Source: Gari tellinella (Eukaryota; Mollusca; Bivalvia; Cardiida; Psammobiidae). From it: a stretch of DNA of 64,000 bases. The DNA lies in assembly GCA_922989275.2 (NCBI GenBank), contig OV277862.1, forward strand, positions 16,473,543 to 16,537,542, read 5' to 3'. The notes beneath the pieces are model-generated. The model was not told where the DNA came from. It did not search any database and worked only from the letters and a program-made list of their open reading frames with translations. Shown one piece after another: positions 21,700-31,661 of this stretch (positions are counted from its first letter, which is position 1; each line of letters opens with the position of its first letter). The position numbers and the translations under genes were made by a program.

Positions 21700-21832
21700 T
21701 ACCTTTACCCCATAGTCTGTGTCTTGTTTTGAAGACACGCGACTTCTTAAAACAGGTTGAAAGTAAAGCAGAATGCGCCTTAAGGCGCATTCTGCTTTAC
21801 TTTCAACCTGTTTTAAGCTACCATCTGCTAGG
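21700..21832. mobile_element. HP-A, right arm missing
   Basis: TTTACCCCATAGTCTG end and a perfect core with the apex GCGCCTTAAGGCGC. It stops after CTACCATCTGCTAGG. Confidence 0.75.
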
Positions 21833-21939
21833 AAAAAAATCCGAATACTTAGGAAAATTCCGGAGAAATGGCAGCCCTGATACAAGTATGCAAACATATA
21901 CTATTAGTTCAATGCTGATCATATTATTATAAATACGCA

Positions 21940-22128
21940 CAGTAAAACCTTTCTATTACGACCACTAAAAAGAAGGCTAATTGGTTGTTTAAAAGACAGA
22001 TAACAGCTTAAAGCAAGGTGACAATAAAACCGAAAGCTCCTAAAGGAGCTTTCTGTTTTACTGTCACATTGCTTTAAGCAGTCAACTAATTAACATAATT
22101 AAGTAGTCGTAATAGAGAGGTTCTACTG
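21940..22128. mobile_element. HP-E foldback MITE
   Basis: CAGTAAAACCTTTCTATTAC to GAGAGGTTCTACTG, ending at TA. Core AAGCAAGGTGACAATAAAAC. Confidence 0.8.
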
Positions 22129-22145
22129 TATATACAATGTATTAA

Positions 22146-22357
22146 TTTAAGGTTAAGGACCCCTAATGAGATCGGGCAAATGTTGGCCAATAGCGGTACT
22201 CTACGGAGAGCGATTGGCAATTTTCGTCAACACCCGGTTCGTTCCGAACTCTGCTAAAGCATGGTTCGGAACTGTCCATCAGTTGACGAAAATGGTATAT
22301 AGCTGTACGTAGAATACCGATTACAGTTCGATCTCATTAGGGTCTCTTAACCTTAAA
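22146..22357. mobile_element. HP-L inverted-repeat element
   Basis: TTTAAGGTTAAGGACCCC at the left pairs with GGGTCTCTTAACCTTAAA at the right, about 28 bp of inverted ends with AATGAGATCG. The interior has a looser inverted relation (TTTTCGTCAAC against GTTGACGAAAAT) rather than a tight hairpin. Confidence 0.65.
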
Positions 22358-22449
22358 TATAAAACTGAAGTAGATGTCCTAATCAGATACAATAATGCAA
22401 GAATTTGTTTTATTCGTTTTCAAAAACATGCAGCAGGGCTCATCCTTAA

Positions 22450-22661
22450 CACATTCAACCCTAGCGACGAGTATACTCGTCATTTATACAAACAGTGTAC
22501 CTGTGAGGATTACACTTGTCCTATGCAAACAGTGTAGACCCTCTGATTAGGGTCTATACTGTTTGTCATTTTGAAATATAAAATCAACCCTTAGTTGTCA
22601 AAAATGGACTAGACTTATTTTGAAATTGAATTGTCCATTGAAAGTTACAGGGGTGAATGTG
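22450..22661. mobile_element. HP-B foldback MITE with shortened core
   Basis: TTAA on both sides, GACGAGTATACTCGTC palindrome. The core keeps only GTGTAGACCCTCTGATTAG without the long apex. Confidence 0.75.
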
Positions 22662-22729
22662 TTAAGATAAAACTGCTCATTCTGATGTGGCTGCTTAAAC
22701 GAGTTATTGCCCTGCTTCAAACAGCCACG

Positions 22730-23010
22730 TGTTAATATTGTGACAAATTATGTCAAAGTTAGTAAATATAATTTCTGATACATTTTTGTTTCAAAGCTTC
22801 AGTATATCAGAAGTTATCTGCCAGGAAAGAAGGTGTACAAAATGGGAATGACTCTGACAGTTTTGATGCAAGAGTTATGAGCCATGTGCAAGCCAATTCA
22901 TCAAACTCAGGCTTTCTATACTGAATGAGACAGACGGACGGACAGACAGACGCCGGAAAAGTGATCCCTAAGTGGCACATCTGCCTACAGCAGGTGACAA
23001 AAATGACATT
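22730..23010. repeat. Bivalve-type dispersed repeat with GACAGACGGAC motif
   Basis: TGACAGTTTTGATGCAAGAG and GAGACAGACGGACGGACAGA resemble a dispersed repeat common in bivalve sequence. That is from memory, not a search. No coding potential. Confidence 0.35.
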
Positions 23011-23056
23011 ATAAAATATAAAGTAGCGATTTCGGGCCCGGACCGATTCAATTTAA

Positions 23057-23310
23057 CCCACTACCCCATAGCCTGTTTCTAGTTTTGAAAACAGGAGACC
23101 AATTAAAGCAGATTGAAAGTAAAGAATGTACCTTAAGGCACATTCTGCTTTACTTTCAGCCTGCTTTAAGCTATAATTTAATAGGATATAGAAAACATTT
23201 CTTATGCAGTATTATATTCATGGTAAGTGGATCTATCTTCCTCAGTTGGGGAATAAATAAAGGAATAAATAAAAGACATAAAAAGATGATATATGGGGTA
23301 ATGGGCTTAT
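23057..23310. mobile_element. HP-A foldback MITE
   Basis: TTAACCCACTACCCCATAGC left end. The core is slightly shortened on the left (GAAAGTAAAGAATGTACC). The right end is GGGGTAATGGG. Confidence 0.75.
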
Positions 23311-23510
23311 AAATCTCTACACTAGTGACTAGAAGTTCGACAGTTTTTACGGAACCATGTTACAAATAATGGTCGATATTAAATTTTAACAAAGCATAAA
23401 CAATTCTTTATAAAGTTTCCCAATAACCCATTTGTGAACAATCTCAATCCATGTGAGATACGGCGTCTGATCAGGATTCAAGCTGATTGACACCCAAGGC
23501 TCACATTTCT

Positions 23511-23770
23511 TAATAGCATATTACCCCAATAAAAACGCCTTTTTCGCCTTTTATACATTCCTCCACTGAAGAAAATATTTCCAATTTATACAGTCATGAA
23601 TAAGTTTGATAATAAAATATTTTCTATAGATCTACCCGAGCAGATAGTAGCTTAAAACAGGCTGAAAGTAAAGCAGAATGCGCCTTGAGGCGCATTCTGT
23701 TTTACTTTCAGCCTGTTTTAAGTGGTCACATGTCTTCAAAACTAGAAACAGGTTATGGGGTAATAGGTTA
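23511..23770. mobile_element. HP-A foldback MITE
   Basis: Inverted relative to the copy at 23057. Core AACAGGCTGAAAGTAAAGCA, apex GCGCCTTGAGGCGC. A small HP-C scrap (ACGGCGTCTGATCAGGATTC) precedes it. Confidence 0.75.
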
Positions 23771-24066
23771 TTTAAACTAAAATGTCTTTAAAATTAACGA
23801 AACAATTTCATCTGACAACTGTGATAGACAATGTACAGGGAGAGTTATTTGTACGTCCAGACACAAATGAGTTTACGACGTAAATGTACATAGTCTAGAT
23901 TTGATTCGATGATAAACGCACTGCATACTTTCCTTATAGAACCTTATGTATTATTTCTACATAACATTCTTTATTAAACAAAGTTTCGTCAAACACGTGT
24001 CTTAAGAGCGCTTAACCCTTCTATATAATAATAAAGATTGACGCTGTGTCGATCTAGTCCGAGTTT
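23771..24066. other. No feature seen
   Basis: Sequence upstream of the gene 2 promoter, free of the MITE families. Confidence 0.35.
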
Positions 24067-24074
24067 TATCTCAG

Positions 24075-24118
24075 TTACGTCAAATATGACGTCATAACGT
24101 TCACAAATACGTATAAAA
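24075..24118 (+). promoter_or_regulatory. Gene 2 candidate promoter: two CRE-like sites and TATA
   Basis: TTACGTCA at 24075-24082 and the palindromic TGACGTCA at 24087-24094 are both CRE-type sites of the CREB/ATF family. TATAAAA follows at 24112-24118. An ATG lies about 90 bp further, at 24207, leaving room for a start site near 24145. The arrangement suggests cAMP- or stress-responsive control of gene 2; that is inference. It sits in a MITE-free stretch. Confidence 0.45.
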
Positions 24119-24206
24119 CGTTTGCGCCCTTGACAACGTTTCCATAACCGTTACGGTTGGAAAGCTGTTCACACGCGTAATTGCAGTCAGAAACAGAATC
24201 GACAGA

Positions 24207-24232
24207 ATGAGTATACAGCAAAGAACAATGGG
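24207..24232 (+). CDS. Gene 2 candidate first coding exon
   Basis: ATG opens MSIQQRTMG and meets a weak donor, GG followed by GTTTGTAC, after 26 nt. It ends after two bases of a glycine codon, and the terminal exon at 27719 supplies the third base, so the frame joins. Without splicing the frame stops after 16 codons. The donor is poor (GTTTGT), so another first exon is possible. Confidence 0.3.
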
Positions 24233-24400
24233 GTTTGTACATTTAGTTGATAAATAAAGTGTGTCATATTTTAGCATTATATTACTTAATCACAGTTTCT
24301 AAACCTTTAATCGCCGAATAAATCGTTATTTTTTTACCCATTCACCGCCATGTTGACGTCTGCCTTTTTAATGTTTCTGCAATATCTTTTTAAAGTTCGA

Positions 24401-24775
24401 TTCAACCCATTACTCCATAGATACGCATTTTAACACCTTTAATTTATTCCTCTACTGAAGAAAATACAGTTGCACCCCGCTATTAAGGCCACCTTTGGTA
24501 CTTTGAGTACTTTGAGAAAATGGCCTTAATAGTGGGGTGACCTTATTAGTGGAGTTGAAAAATTATGCCCAACATAGTAGTACCAATTCATACCGTCATA
24601 AACATTGTTTCATATAAACTACTATCTGCATTCTATTAGATGTTATAGTTCAACGCAAACAGAAAGTAAAAGTTGAATGAGCCTAAGGCATGTTCTGCTT
24701 TACTTTCAACATGGTTTAAGTATTACCTAAGGCTATCTTCAATACTAAACAGGCTATGGAGTATATGGTAAAGGC
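24401..24775. mobile_element. HP-A element with a nested short hairpin element
   Basis: CAACCCATTACTCCATAG left end and core remnants (AAAGTAAAAGTTGAATGAGC). At about 24468-24560 an insert begins CAGTTGCACCCCGCTATTAA and returns CTTAATAGTGGGGTGACC, a separate inverted-repeat element. Confidence 0.6.
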
Positions 24776-24922
24776 AGTGTGGCCGACTAAATTTCGAAAC
24801 GAGTATCAATCGGTTTGGATCCTGATCAAACTCCGTAAATAAAAAATAATTACGCGGCGTCTGGTATGGATCCAAACCGTTTGCAAACCGAGGTTATATC
24901 GCCTACGATGGTGAATGGGTTA
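24772..24922. mobile_element. HP-C copy with a degenerate apex
   Basis: CGGTTTGGATCCTGATCAAA to GGTATGGATCCAAACCG. The apex is replaced by an A-rich stretch before ACGCGGCGTC. Confidence 0.6.
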
Positions 24923-24951
24923 ATCTGCTTCATTTTTGAGACAAAAATGTA

Positions 24952-25272
24952 CAGCGCCCCCTCTCTACAATGACATCCAATGGGACGCAAAGATTGTGTT
25001 CGTTGTTCGGAGGGAGTCGTTATAGAGAGGGAAATAGGTTTGGTTTTGCAAACAGCTTGAATTCAAGCTGTTTGTCACTCGTCATTATATTTATTCTATC
25101 AAAATGTCCACTTACATGTACATTTGAGAAAAACAACAGACGACACATTTAAGTAGACGACATTGCAGCCATGAAAAGGTTGGATATAAATGTTTTGTTT
25201 GGGGAACAGCGGCAAGTGTCGTCGTAAGGAGGGGGTCGTTGTTGGGAGGGCCGTTGTCGGGATGGAGCACTG
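24952..25272. mobile_element. HP-D copy with collapsed core
   Basis: TA-flanked CAGCGCCCCCTCTCTACAAT to GATGGAGCACTG. The central palindrome is reduced to CAAACAGCTTGAATTCAAGC plus TGTTTG; the whole GACGCCGCG section is missing symmetrically. Confidence 0.8.
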
Positions 25273-25385
25273 TATATTCGTGAACAAAATAGTTGATTAT
25301 ATCTACTTACACTTTTCTCCCATTTAACGAAAGAATGCCATATCAGTTCTTTTTAATTAAATTTTACTTTTATTTTATTTCATTA

Positions 25386-25697
25386 TTATTTTCCTAGATC
25401 TATTTGTTAAATATAGTCTACAGAAAAACCCGCTATATAACGACCACTAAACTGTGTCAATTATTATTTTCCTAGATCTATTTGTTAAATATAGTCTACA
25501 GTAAAACCCGCTATATAACGACCACTAAACTGTGTCAATTATTATTTTCCTAGATCTATTTGTTAAATATAGTCTACAGTAAAACCCGCTATATAACGAC
25601 CACTAAACTGTGTCAATTATTATTTTCCTAGATCTATTTGTTAAATATAGCCTACAGTAAAACCCGCTATTTTACGACCACTAAACTGTGTTAACTA
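25386..25697. repeat. 78-bp tandem repeat, four units
   Basis: TTCCTAGATC recurs at 25391, 25469, 25547 and 25625, exactly 78 bp apart. Each unit contains the left end of HP-E (CAGTAAAACCCGCTATATAA), so the array amplifies the junction between HP-E and its flank. Confidence 0.9.
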
Positions 25698-25868
25698 TTA
25701 TGAGTTTAAGGCAGGTGACTTCTTAAATACAGATTACAGTAAAGCAGAAAGCTCCTCTATCTCCTTTAGGAGCTTTCTGTTTTACTTTCACCTTGCATTA
25801 AACTGTCACATGTCTTTCATTCAATAAATTAGCATTCATTTTAATGGTCGTAATAGGGAGGTTTTATT
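25655..25868. mobile_element. HP-E foldback MITE at the end of the tandem array
   Basis: CAGTAAAACCCGCTATTTTA through an AGCTCCTCTATCTCCTTTAG apex region to GTAATAGGGAGGTTTTA. It is the complete copy from which the 78-bp array appears to derive. An HP-A fragment follows at 25898-26010. Confidence 0.75.
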
Positions 25869-26096
25869 CGCATACATAGACTTGTATAATACATGTATAC
25901 CTTTACCCCTAGCCCATTTCTAATATTTGAAAACAGATAACGACTTAAAGCAGATTGAACGTAAAGCAAAATCTTAACTTTCAACCTGCTTTAAGCTAAT
26001 ATCTGGAAATTTACTGGGAATGCCTGTTGGGATTGTTAAGCACGTCCTAGGCGTTGGAACTAATTAGAGACGTAAGAAGGCATATACAGTGGAGAA

Positions 26097-26342
26097 TCTG
26101 TTATTCTTTCCCGTTTAAACGCAAACGTACGCAAACGTACGCAAACGCAAAGCGCTAAAACGTAGAAAAGAACAACTTTTGGACAATTCTGATAATTCTT
26201 GTTTATCTTGGTGGCAAACAGTTTGGAGCCTGATCAGACGCCGGGTTACCCGGCGTCTGATCTGGCTCCAAACTTTTTGCACTGCAAATAATAGTTTTAA
26301 CGTAAACGCGTTTATTGGGAAAGAATAACAGATTCTCCACTG
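26097..26342. mobile_element. HP-G foldback MITE
   Basis: TA-flanked CAGTGGAGAATCTGTTATTC and complement. GCAAACGTACGCAAACG repeats occur in the left arm. Core GACGCCGGGTTACCCGGCGTC with CAAACAGTTTGGAGCC. Confidence 0.85.
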
Positions 26343-26450
26343 TAGAAATGGCGTAATACGTTAAAATATTGGAATATACATTGTACCAATATTAAATACG
26401 GTTTGCAATATACACCTGAACATTCAAGCCCGCGGGGTCCATATATCACA

Positions 26451-26692
26451 ACACATTGAGCCCTATCGACGAGTATACTCGTCATTAAAAATCATATACA
26501 TGTCAAGAGTACACTTGTCCTGTGCAAACAGTGTAGACCATGATCAGAGGGCTCCTTAAGGAGTCCTCTGACCAGGGTCTACGCTGTTTGTCTTTTTGTA
26601 AAATATTGTTAAAATCTACCCTAATTATTAAAGAATGGACTACATTTAATTGTAAACTGGAATTGTCCATTTTAAGTTTCAGGGGTGAATGA
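26451..26692. mobile_element. HP-B foldback MITE
   Basis: CATTGAGCCCTATCGACGAG left end and GTTTCAGGGGTGAATGAG plus TTAA at the right. Apex CTCCTTAAGGAG. Confidence 0.75.
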
Positions 26693-26775
26693 GTTAACGG
26701 AGCTCATACTTTAGCCTAAAACATATGTGTGTACTTCATACACATCGCCTCTCTGAGTCCAGCTGATATAATATA

Positions 26776-27675
26776 CAGTAAAACCTCTCTTTTAACCACT
26801 TAAGTATGTTATATATCCGGGTTTCATAAAACTTCGTACGAAAAATGTTGTCGTAAGTCAGATTATAAAAGTCTCAATTATTATGTATCTCTCCATCTAA
26901 TCCTGTCTTGTGACAGCTCTTTGGAATCGCATTGAAAAGACGATTCCAAAGAGATGTCACAAGACAGGATTAGATATAGAAAAAAGAAAATTAAATGTAT
27001 TTTCAAGTTTTGACCTATGACCGTTTTAGTCGTACGAAGTTTTATGAAACATACCCCAGGTGTTTAATGCACGTGGCTGCCGAAAGCAAGGTGGACATAA
27101 AACAGAAATTTCCTTTAGGAGCTCTCTGTTTACTTTCACCTTGCTTTAACTCATTGACACCCGGAACTTGAAATAGAAAATTCCAGTTTTAAATTGAGTA
27201 AATTCCATTTTCAACTGTTTTTAGAGTTGTTTAGCAATATATTGCAAAACTGCAAACAGTCAAGACCCAGATAAGATTATTCATGTAGTAGTCATATGAT
27301 ATGGGTCTTCACTGTTTCCATAGAACAAGATCATTATTTAGAAACATCCTGTTTTTAAATGACGCAAATATGCTTCATTAGTATAGGGGTAAATGAGTTA
27401 AACTGTCCGTTTATCCAATTAAGTAGCCTTCTCTTTAACCCATTCCCTGCCTTACCCCGAGTACAGCGGTTATTTGCAAACAGATTGAATCCTGATTAGA
27501 CGCCGTGTTACGCGGCGTCTAATCAGGATTCAAACCGTTTGACATTCATTTCAATATTTCTTACTAAAAAAACATGAAAATTGAATTTGAGAAATCAAAG
27601 CAGACGACACTTGTTTAAAATTAATGACGTCATGGCAGTGAAGGGGTTAAAGGTCGTGATAGAGAGGTTTTACTG
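26776..27675. mobile_element. HP-E host carrying nested HP-H, HP-B and HP-C
   Basis: HP-E begins CAGTAAAACCTCTC at 26776 and ends GAGAGGTTTTACTG at 27675, with TA on both sides. Inserted within it are HP-H (26816-27058), HP-B (27150-27397, TTAA at 27146 and 27398) and HP-C (27439-27646, TTAA at 27435 and 27647). Removing them restores an ordinary ~200-bp HP-E. The nest ends 41 bp before the gene 2 terminal exon. Confidence 0.8.
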
Positions 27676-27718
27676 TACAAAGCCGGTACTATTTGAAACA
27701 CACTTTTTCTAATTTCAG

Positions 27719-28361
27719 GAGTATCCATACCGATACAGTGCCTTTGTATGACGTCAACAGAGCCTTCGAGAACGCGAGGTATCTGAAGTACTATAGTCCT
27801 TCCAAGGACCTGGATAGCCTCGAAACTCATTCCCGAATTCCTAGAAAGGGGCATGGTACCGGTAAGGCAGCTGCAGGGTGGAGAGCTTGGATCAAGCGCC
27901 ACTCCGTCATGGTACATCCCGCAAAGGAGCTTATCATTAATCTTTTTGACAGATCTGAGGAAGAACTGGCAAGAATCGCTGCCTACTTCTGTGTAGAGAC
28001 CGACAAGGCAGCAAGATATAGAAAACAAACAGAGAGCGGTGTTACTAGCACTCAGAGAGTACAGCGGGGAGTCAAGATAAGTCCGGAGGTAAGGGTGAAA
28101 GGAGAGCCTCTAGACATGTCAGAGGACAGACTGAGGCATGTAGTGGCCATGTTCTGTGTCGAAGAGCCAGAGGAGGCTATGGTGAGAAGGCGAGGTGAGG
28201 AGATCATGGTGAGAAGGTTAGCTGACTTAAAAGCCGAGGCCTGTAGTCAGTCTGTGAAACAGCACACCTCGGTAGAAGGTGAAATGCCTTTGAATAAGAA
28301 AAAGCCAAACATTATCTTGCAATTTCTCAGAAACATGAGGCGGGCCTGTTTCGGCAAATAA
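27719..28361 (+). CDS. Gene 2 terminal coding exon, unrecognised protein
   Basis: A clear acceptor (CTTTTTCTAATTTCAG) precedes 213 open codons to TAA. The exon completes a split codon, then reads SIHTDTVPLYDVNRAFENA. The product is hydrophilic and basic, with no signal peptide or membrane segment. It contains a repeat of about 22 residues: SEEELARIAAYFCVETDKAA (from 27954) and SEDRLRHVVAMFCVEEPEEA (from 28119). The shared pattern is SExxLxxxxAxFCVExxxxA. The C-terminus is basic and ends RRACFGK. GC content is well above the flanks. I do not recognise the family. An ATTAAA at 28455-28460 could be the poly(A) signal. With the candidate first exon the protein would be 222 residues. That this is a real exon is well supported; its function is unknown. 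Confidence 0.8.
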
Positions 28362-28454
28362 CACCTTTTATATACAAGATTGTTTTTATACTCATGTTTG
28401 TTAATTTGTTAAAATGTATATGACAAAAAATTGAAAATACCCAAAAAATATATA

Positions 28455-28460
28455 ATTAAA
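28455..28460 (+). terminator. Candidate poly(A) signal ATTAAA for gene 2
   Basis: ATTAAA lies 94 bp after the stop codon. No AATAAA is closer. Confidence 0.35.
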
Positions 28461-28550
28461 CCAATGACGTGTAATAAGTGTTCCTGTTTTGTTCAGAATG
28501 CCAAGTTATTTCATGTCGAGTTTATGTTTATGACGTTTCTGGTCAGATAC

Positions 28551-28593
28551 ATAGGTGTCCGGCTCAAAAACAATAATTGAGCCGGACACCTAT
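28551..28593. mobile_element. HP-J minimal hairpin with 10-bp duplication
   Basis: ATAGGTGTCCGGCTCAA is followed after a short loop by its complement, 43 bp in all. GGTCAGATAC stands on both sides (28541-28550 and 28594-28603). The ends match the 681-bp HP-J element at 37056-37736, so this copy is little more than the two termini joined. Confidence 0.75.
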
Positions 28594-28603
28594 GGTCAGA
28601 TAC

Positions 28604-28890
28604 TGACTGATCCTGGGTCCAAGGTTATAAAACGTTTGAGTAGAGTCTGAGATCGCTCTCAAGCTCTTTGAATGTCTGGTAAGATTTGAACTTATGTTTT
28701 ATGGGGTTTCTAGTCAGATACCGACTGATCCTGGGTCAAAGGTTATAAAACGTTTGAGTAGAGTCTGAGATCGTTTTCAATCTTTTTGATTGGCTGGTCA
28801 TTGAGGTTTGAGCTTTATGCTACTGTCCAATAAAATGCTTTAGAACGATTTGAGAGCCCACTCAAACATTTTATAACTTTGGAACCGGTT
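28604..28890. mobile_element. HP-K element, partly duplicated
   Basis: AGGTTATAAAACGTTTGAGT occurs twice (about 28623 and 28740), and a complementary arm (ACTCAAACATTTTATAAC) closes near 28880. Related foldbacks are at 34935, 36030 and 50654. Confidence 0.6.
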
Positions 28891-29769
28891 ATCCACATAC
28901 ACCTAGAATGAAAAAAAGTTTTGAAATTTGAATACAGTCAAACTTTGTTTGATTGATGATTGGTTATTTGTGTTTTACGGCCCATCGACACCAATGGTCA
29001 TTTAGAGCCGAAAAATATTGATGGGAGAAAAAAGAAAAGATATGAAATCAAGTTTAAAATGTCAAAATATTACTTTACAATTTGGAATAAATATTAATTG
29101 TTTTTAGAAAATTAAATATCTTGGAAATTTCAACAAGTTCAAACAGTTCCCGGACATGTATACCAAAGTGATTCTGCTGGTAAAATGAAACAATTAAAAG
29201 AATAACTGGGAAGCAAAATTTACACTGTCTTTCTCTTTTCTAAGAACTTTTTCCATTTTCGATATAAAAATGTCATAAAAATTACTAAATTTTTATAATC
29301 ACCCATAATAGTTTTTCTTAACTTGGCAGAAATGATCATTGCTCCAATACCCATCAGAAAATTTAAAGAAACCTATGTGTCAACATGTTTATTTATGAAA
29401 TATGGTCAAAATTCTAACCCTAACCCCTAGATTTTTACAATAAATATAACACTATTCCAGATAGGGAATTAAAATAGTATTAATATATAAACAGCTCTTT
29501 TCTAATATTTCGAATATCTCTAAGGCCCTTACATGTCGAACTATTAGAAAAGAGCAGCCTAGATTTTAAGGAGTAAAATAACTCCACCACTAGCCAAATT
29601 AGGTCTCTGTTGACCTTAAACTGAGAAATATTCATCCAATATTTGCTTAAATTGGTTAATGTATGAGCATTTGTTAATACAACAGCATTTGATAAAGTTT
29701 TAGTTACTTCAAGAATTTACAGTGCTACTGAGACGTAAGAAGGCATAAAAATGGCGTAAAAGGTTTAAA
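28891..29769. other. AT-rich stretch with one small inverted repeat
   Basis: No gene recognised. CAGCTCTTTTCTAATA near 29492 pairs with TATTAGAAAAGAGCAG ending near 29557. TTTACGGCCCATCGACACCA near 28975 resembles a common bivalve dispersed repeat. Confidence 0.35.
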
Positions 29770-29984
29770 TATCTCACCTGCATATTTATATGATTTTCAC
29801 ACTAAAATCAGGTGTGCATGACAAGAAGTTTTGGTCATCAAATTCTCCAAGACCAAAGTCTGGAACTTTCAGGAGGCTTTTTTCCTATTCTGAAGTGATG
29901 CTTTGGAATAATTTACATTTCAACATAAGAAATACTCAATTGATTGCCTCATTTCAGACTTCATACACTAAATTGTTAAATTAG
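29770..29984 (+). pseudogene. LINE fragment, extreme C-terminus
   Basis: The frame ends VHDKKFWSSNSPRPKSGTF, then FSYSEVMLWNNLHFNIRNTQ, then SFQTSYTKLLN and a stop. The FSYSGxxLWNxLPxxIR-like signature is the usual C-terminal tail of invertebrate non-LTR retrotransposon reverse-transcriptase proteins. The copy is severely 5'-truncated. A 96-bp tandem array starts directly after the stop codon. Confidence 0.75.
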
Positions 29985-30510
29985 ACACACATATAATATA
30001 GTGACTTAAATGCTTCAAAATGTAGTGTAGTAATGAACATTGCTCATTCAAAAAATCATACCTTAAATGGTTTAAATTAGTCACATATATAGTGTAGTGA
30101 CTTAAATGTTTCAAAATGTAATGTAGAAATGAACATTGCTCATTTAAAACATCATAACTTAAATAGTTTAAATTAGGCACATATATAGTGTCGTGACTTA
30201 AATGTTTCAAAATGTAATGTAGTAATGAACATTGCTCATTTAAAATATCATACCTTAAATGGTTGAAATTAGGCACATATAAAGTGTATTGACTTAAATG
30301 TTTCAAAATGAAATGTAGTAACGAACATTGCTAATTTAAAACATCATACCTTAAATGGTTTAAATTAGGCACATATATAGTGTTTCAAAATTTTATGTAC
30401 ATGCAGTAATGAACATTGCTCATTTAAAATACCTTAAATGGTTTAAATTAGGCACATAATATAATGTAGTGACTTAAATGTTTCAAAAGGTTATGTAGTA
30501 ATGAACAGTT
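29985..30510. repeat. 96-bp tandem repeat, about 5.5 units
   Basis: GAACATTGCTCATT recurs at 30035, 30131, 30227 and 30323 (96 bp each), then at shorter spacings. Because 96 is divisible by three, a repetitive 112-codon open frame exists on minus; it is not a gene. Confidence 0.9.
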
Positions 30511-30791
30511 GCTGCTCAGTGGTTAAAGTTTCATTTCTCCATAATTTAAATTGATAAAAGAGGTAGGCATTGTTGTTCAGTATAATTCATTACCAGGAAC
30601 CAATAATCTCTTATATGCAGCAAAGGGTTGAGCTATGCATATATTAGTTTGTAGCTGATGTAAACTGTACTTTTCGTTGAATAAGGACTTATATCACTTT
30701 TCCTTCCGTACCGGTCCTATCATCTCATTATTGCCATGGTTTCATGGAGACTTTGTTTTGCGGCTGCTGAGCCCCAGTAGGTCGGCTGCTA

Positions 30792-31047
30792 CAGTGGAGA
30801 ATCTGTTATTCTTTCCCAATAAACGCGTTTACGCTAAAACTATTATTTGCAGTGCAAACAGTTTGGAGCCAGATCAGACGCCGGGTAACCCGGCGTCTGA
30901 TCAGGCTCAAAACTGTTTGCCACCAAAATAAACAAGAATTATCAGAATTGTCCAAATGTTGTTCTTTTCTACGTTTTAGTGCTTTGCGTTTGCGTACGTT
31001 TGCGTACGTTTGCGTTTAAACGGGAAAGAATAACAGATTCTCCACTG
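30792..31047. mobile_element. HP-G foldback MITE
   Basis: TA-flanked CAGTGGAGAATCTGTTATTC ends. Inverted relative to the copy at 26097. Core GACGCCGGGTAACCCGGCGTC. A short IR, GGTATACC region, follows near 31090-31125. Confidence 0.85.
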
Positions 31048-31471
31048 TACACTATTCTAACATGACACGTGAATTCGTCTCTATAAACAAAGAACAGGTC
31101 TATCGTGGTATACCTGAGACGGTATACCACGCTCTTCCCTACCCCGCTCCTCCCACGGTTATATGACATGATGTGACCACGTGCGTTCATACGTTATGTT
31201 TTTTAAATTTCTTTCGTTATTCATATAGCCCGTATAGACCATATACTTTTAACCAGTAACGTTACAGTAATTTTCTCATTCTTCTGTCTTGTTTGATGTA
31301 ATGTTTGTTCTATGCCAGATTATGGATCGGTAATTGTAAATTTGCTTATGGGTGTTAGATTCTTGTAATGCCGCGGAAAAAGTTATTCGGTCGAAAAACT
31401 TCATCCGCTGAGGAAATAAGTATGGAACATTTGATTTCCTTTCTAATGAATTTCCTTACATCTGGTCATGT

Positions 31472-31656
31472 TAGAATCGAAATAATCTATGTTCTACCGT
31501 TGTGAAACTGTATTTTACAACGGTCGGCCGTTGTGGTGCGCAGGAATTGACCACTCAGGTCTTCGGCCTTCGTGGTCAATTCCTGCGCACCACAACTCCC
31601 AACCGTTGTAAAATACCGTTTCACAACGGTAGAACATAGATTATTTCTTAATTCTA
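31472..31656. mobile_element. HP-Q foldback element
   Basis: AATAATCTATGTTCTACCG at the left is mirrored by CGGTAGAACATAGATTATT. Inner arms GGTGCGCAGGAATTGACCAC and complement surround a GGTCTTCGGCC loop. The element is almost wholly palindromic. Only one copy is in the window. Confidence 0.75.
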
Positions 31657-31661
31657 TAACC

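Noticed and set aside
29968..30306. 112-codon repetitive open frame on minus
   Set aside because: It is produced by the 96-bp tandem repeat, whose length is a multiple of three; it has no splice or start support.
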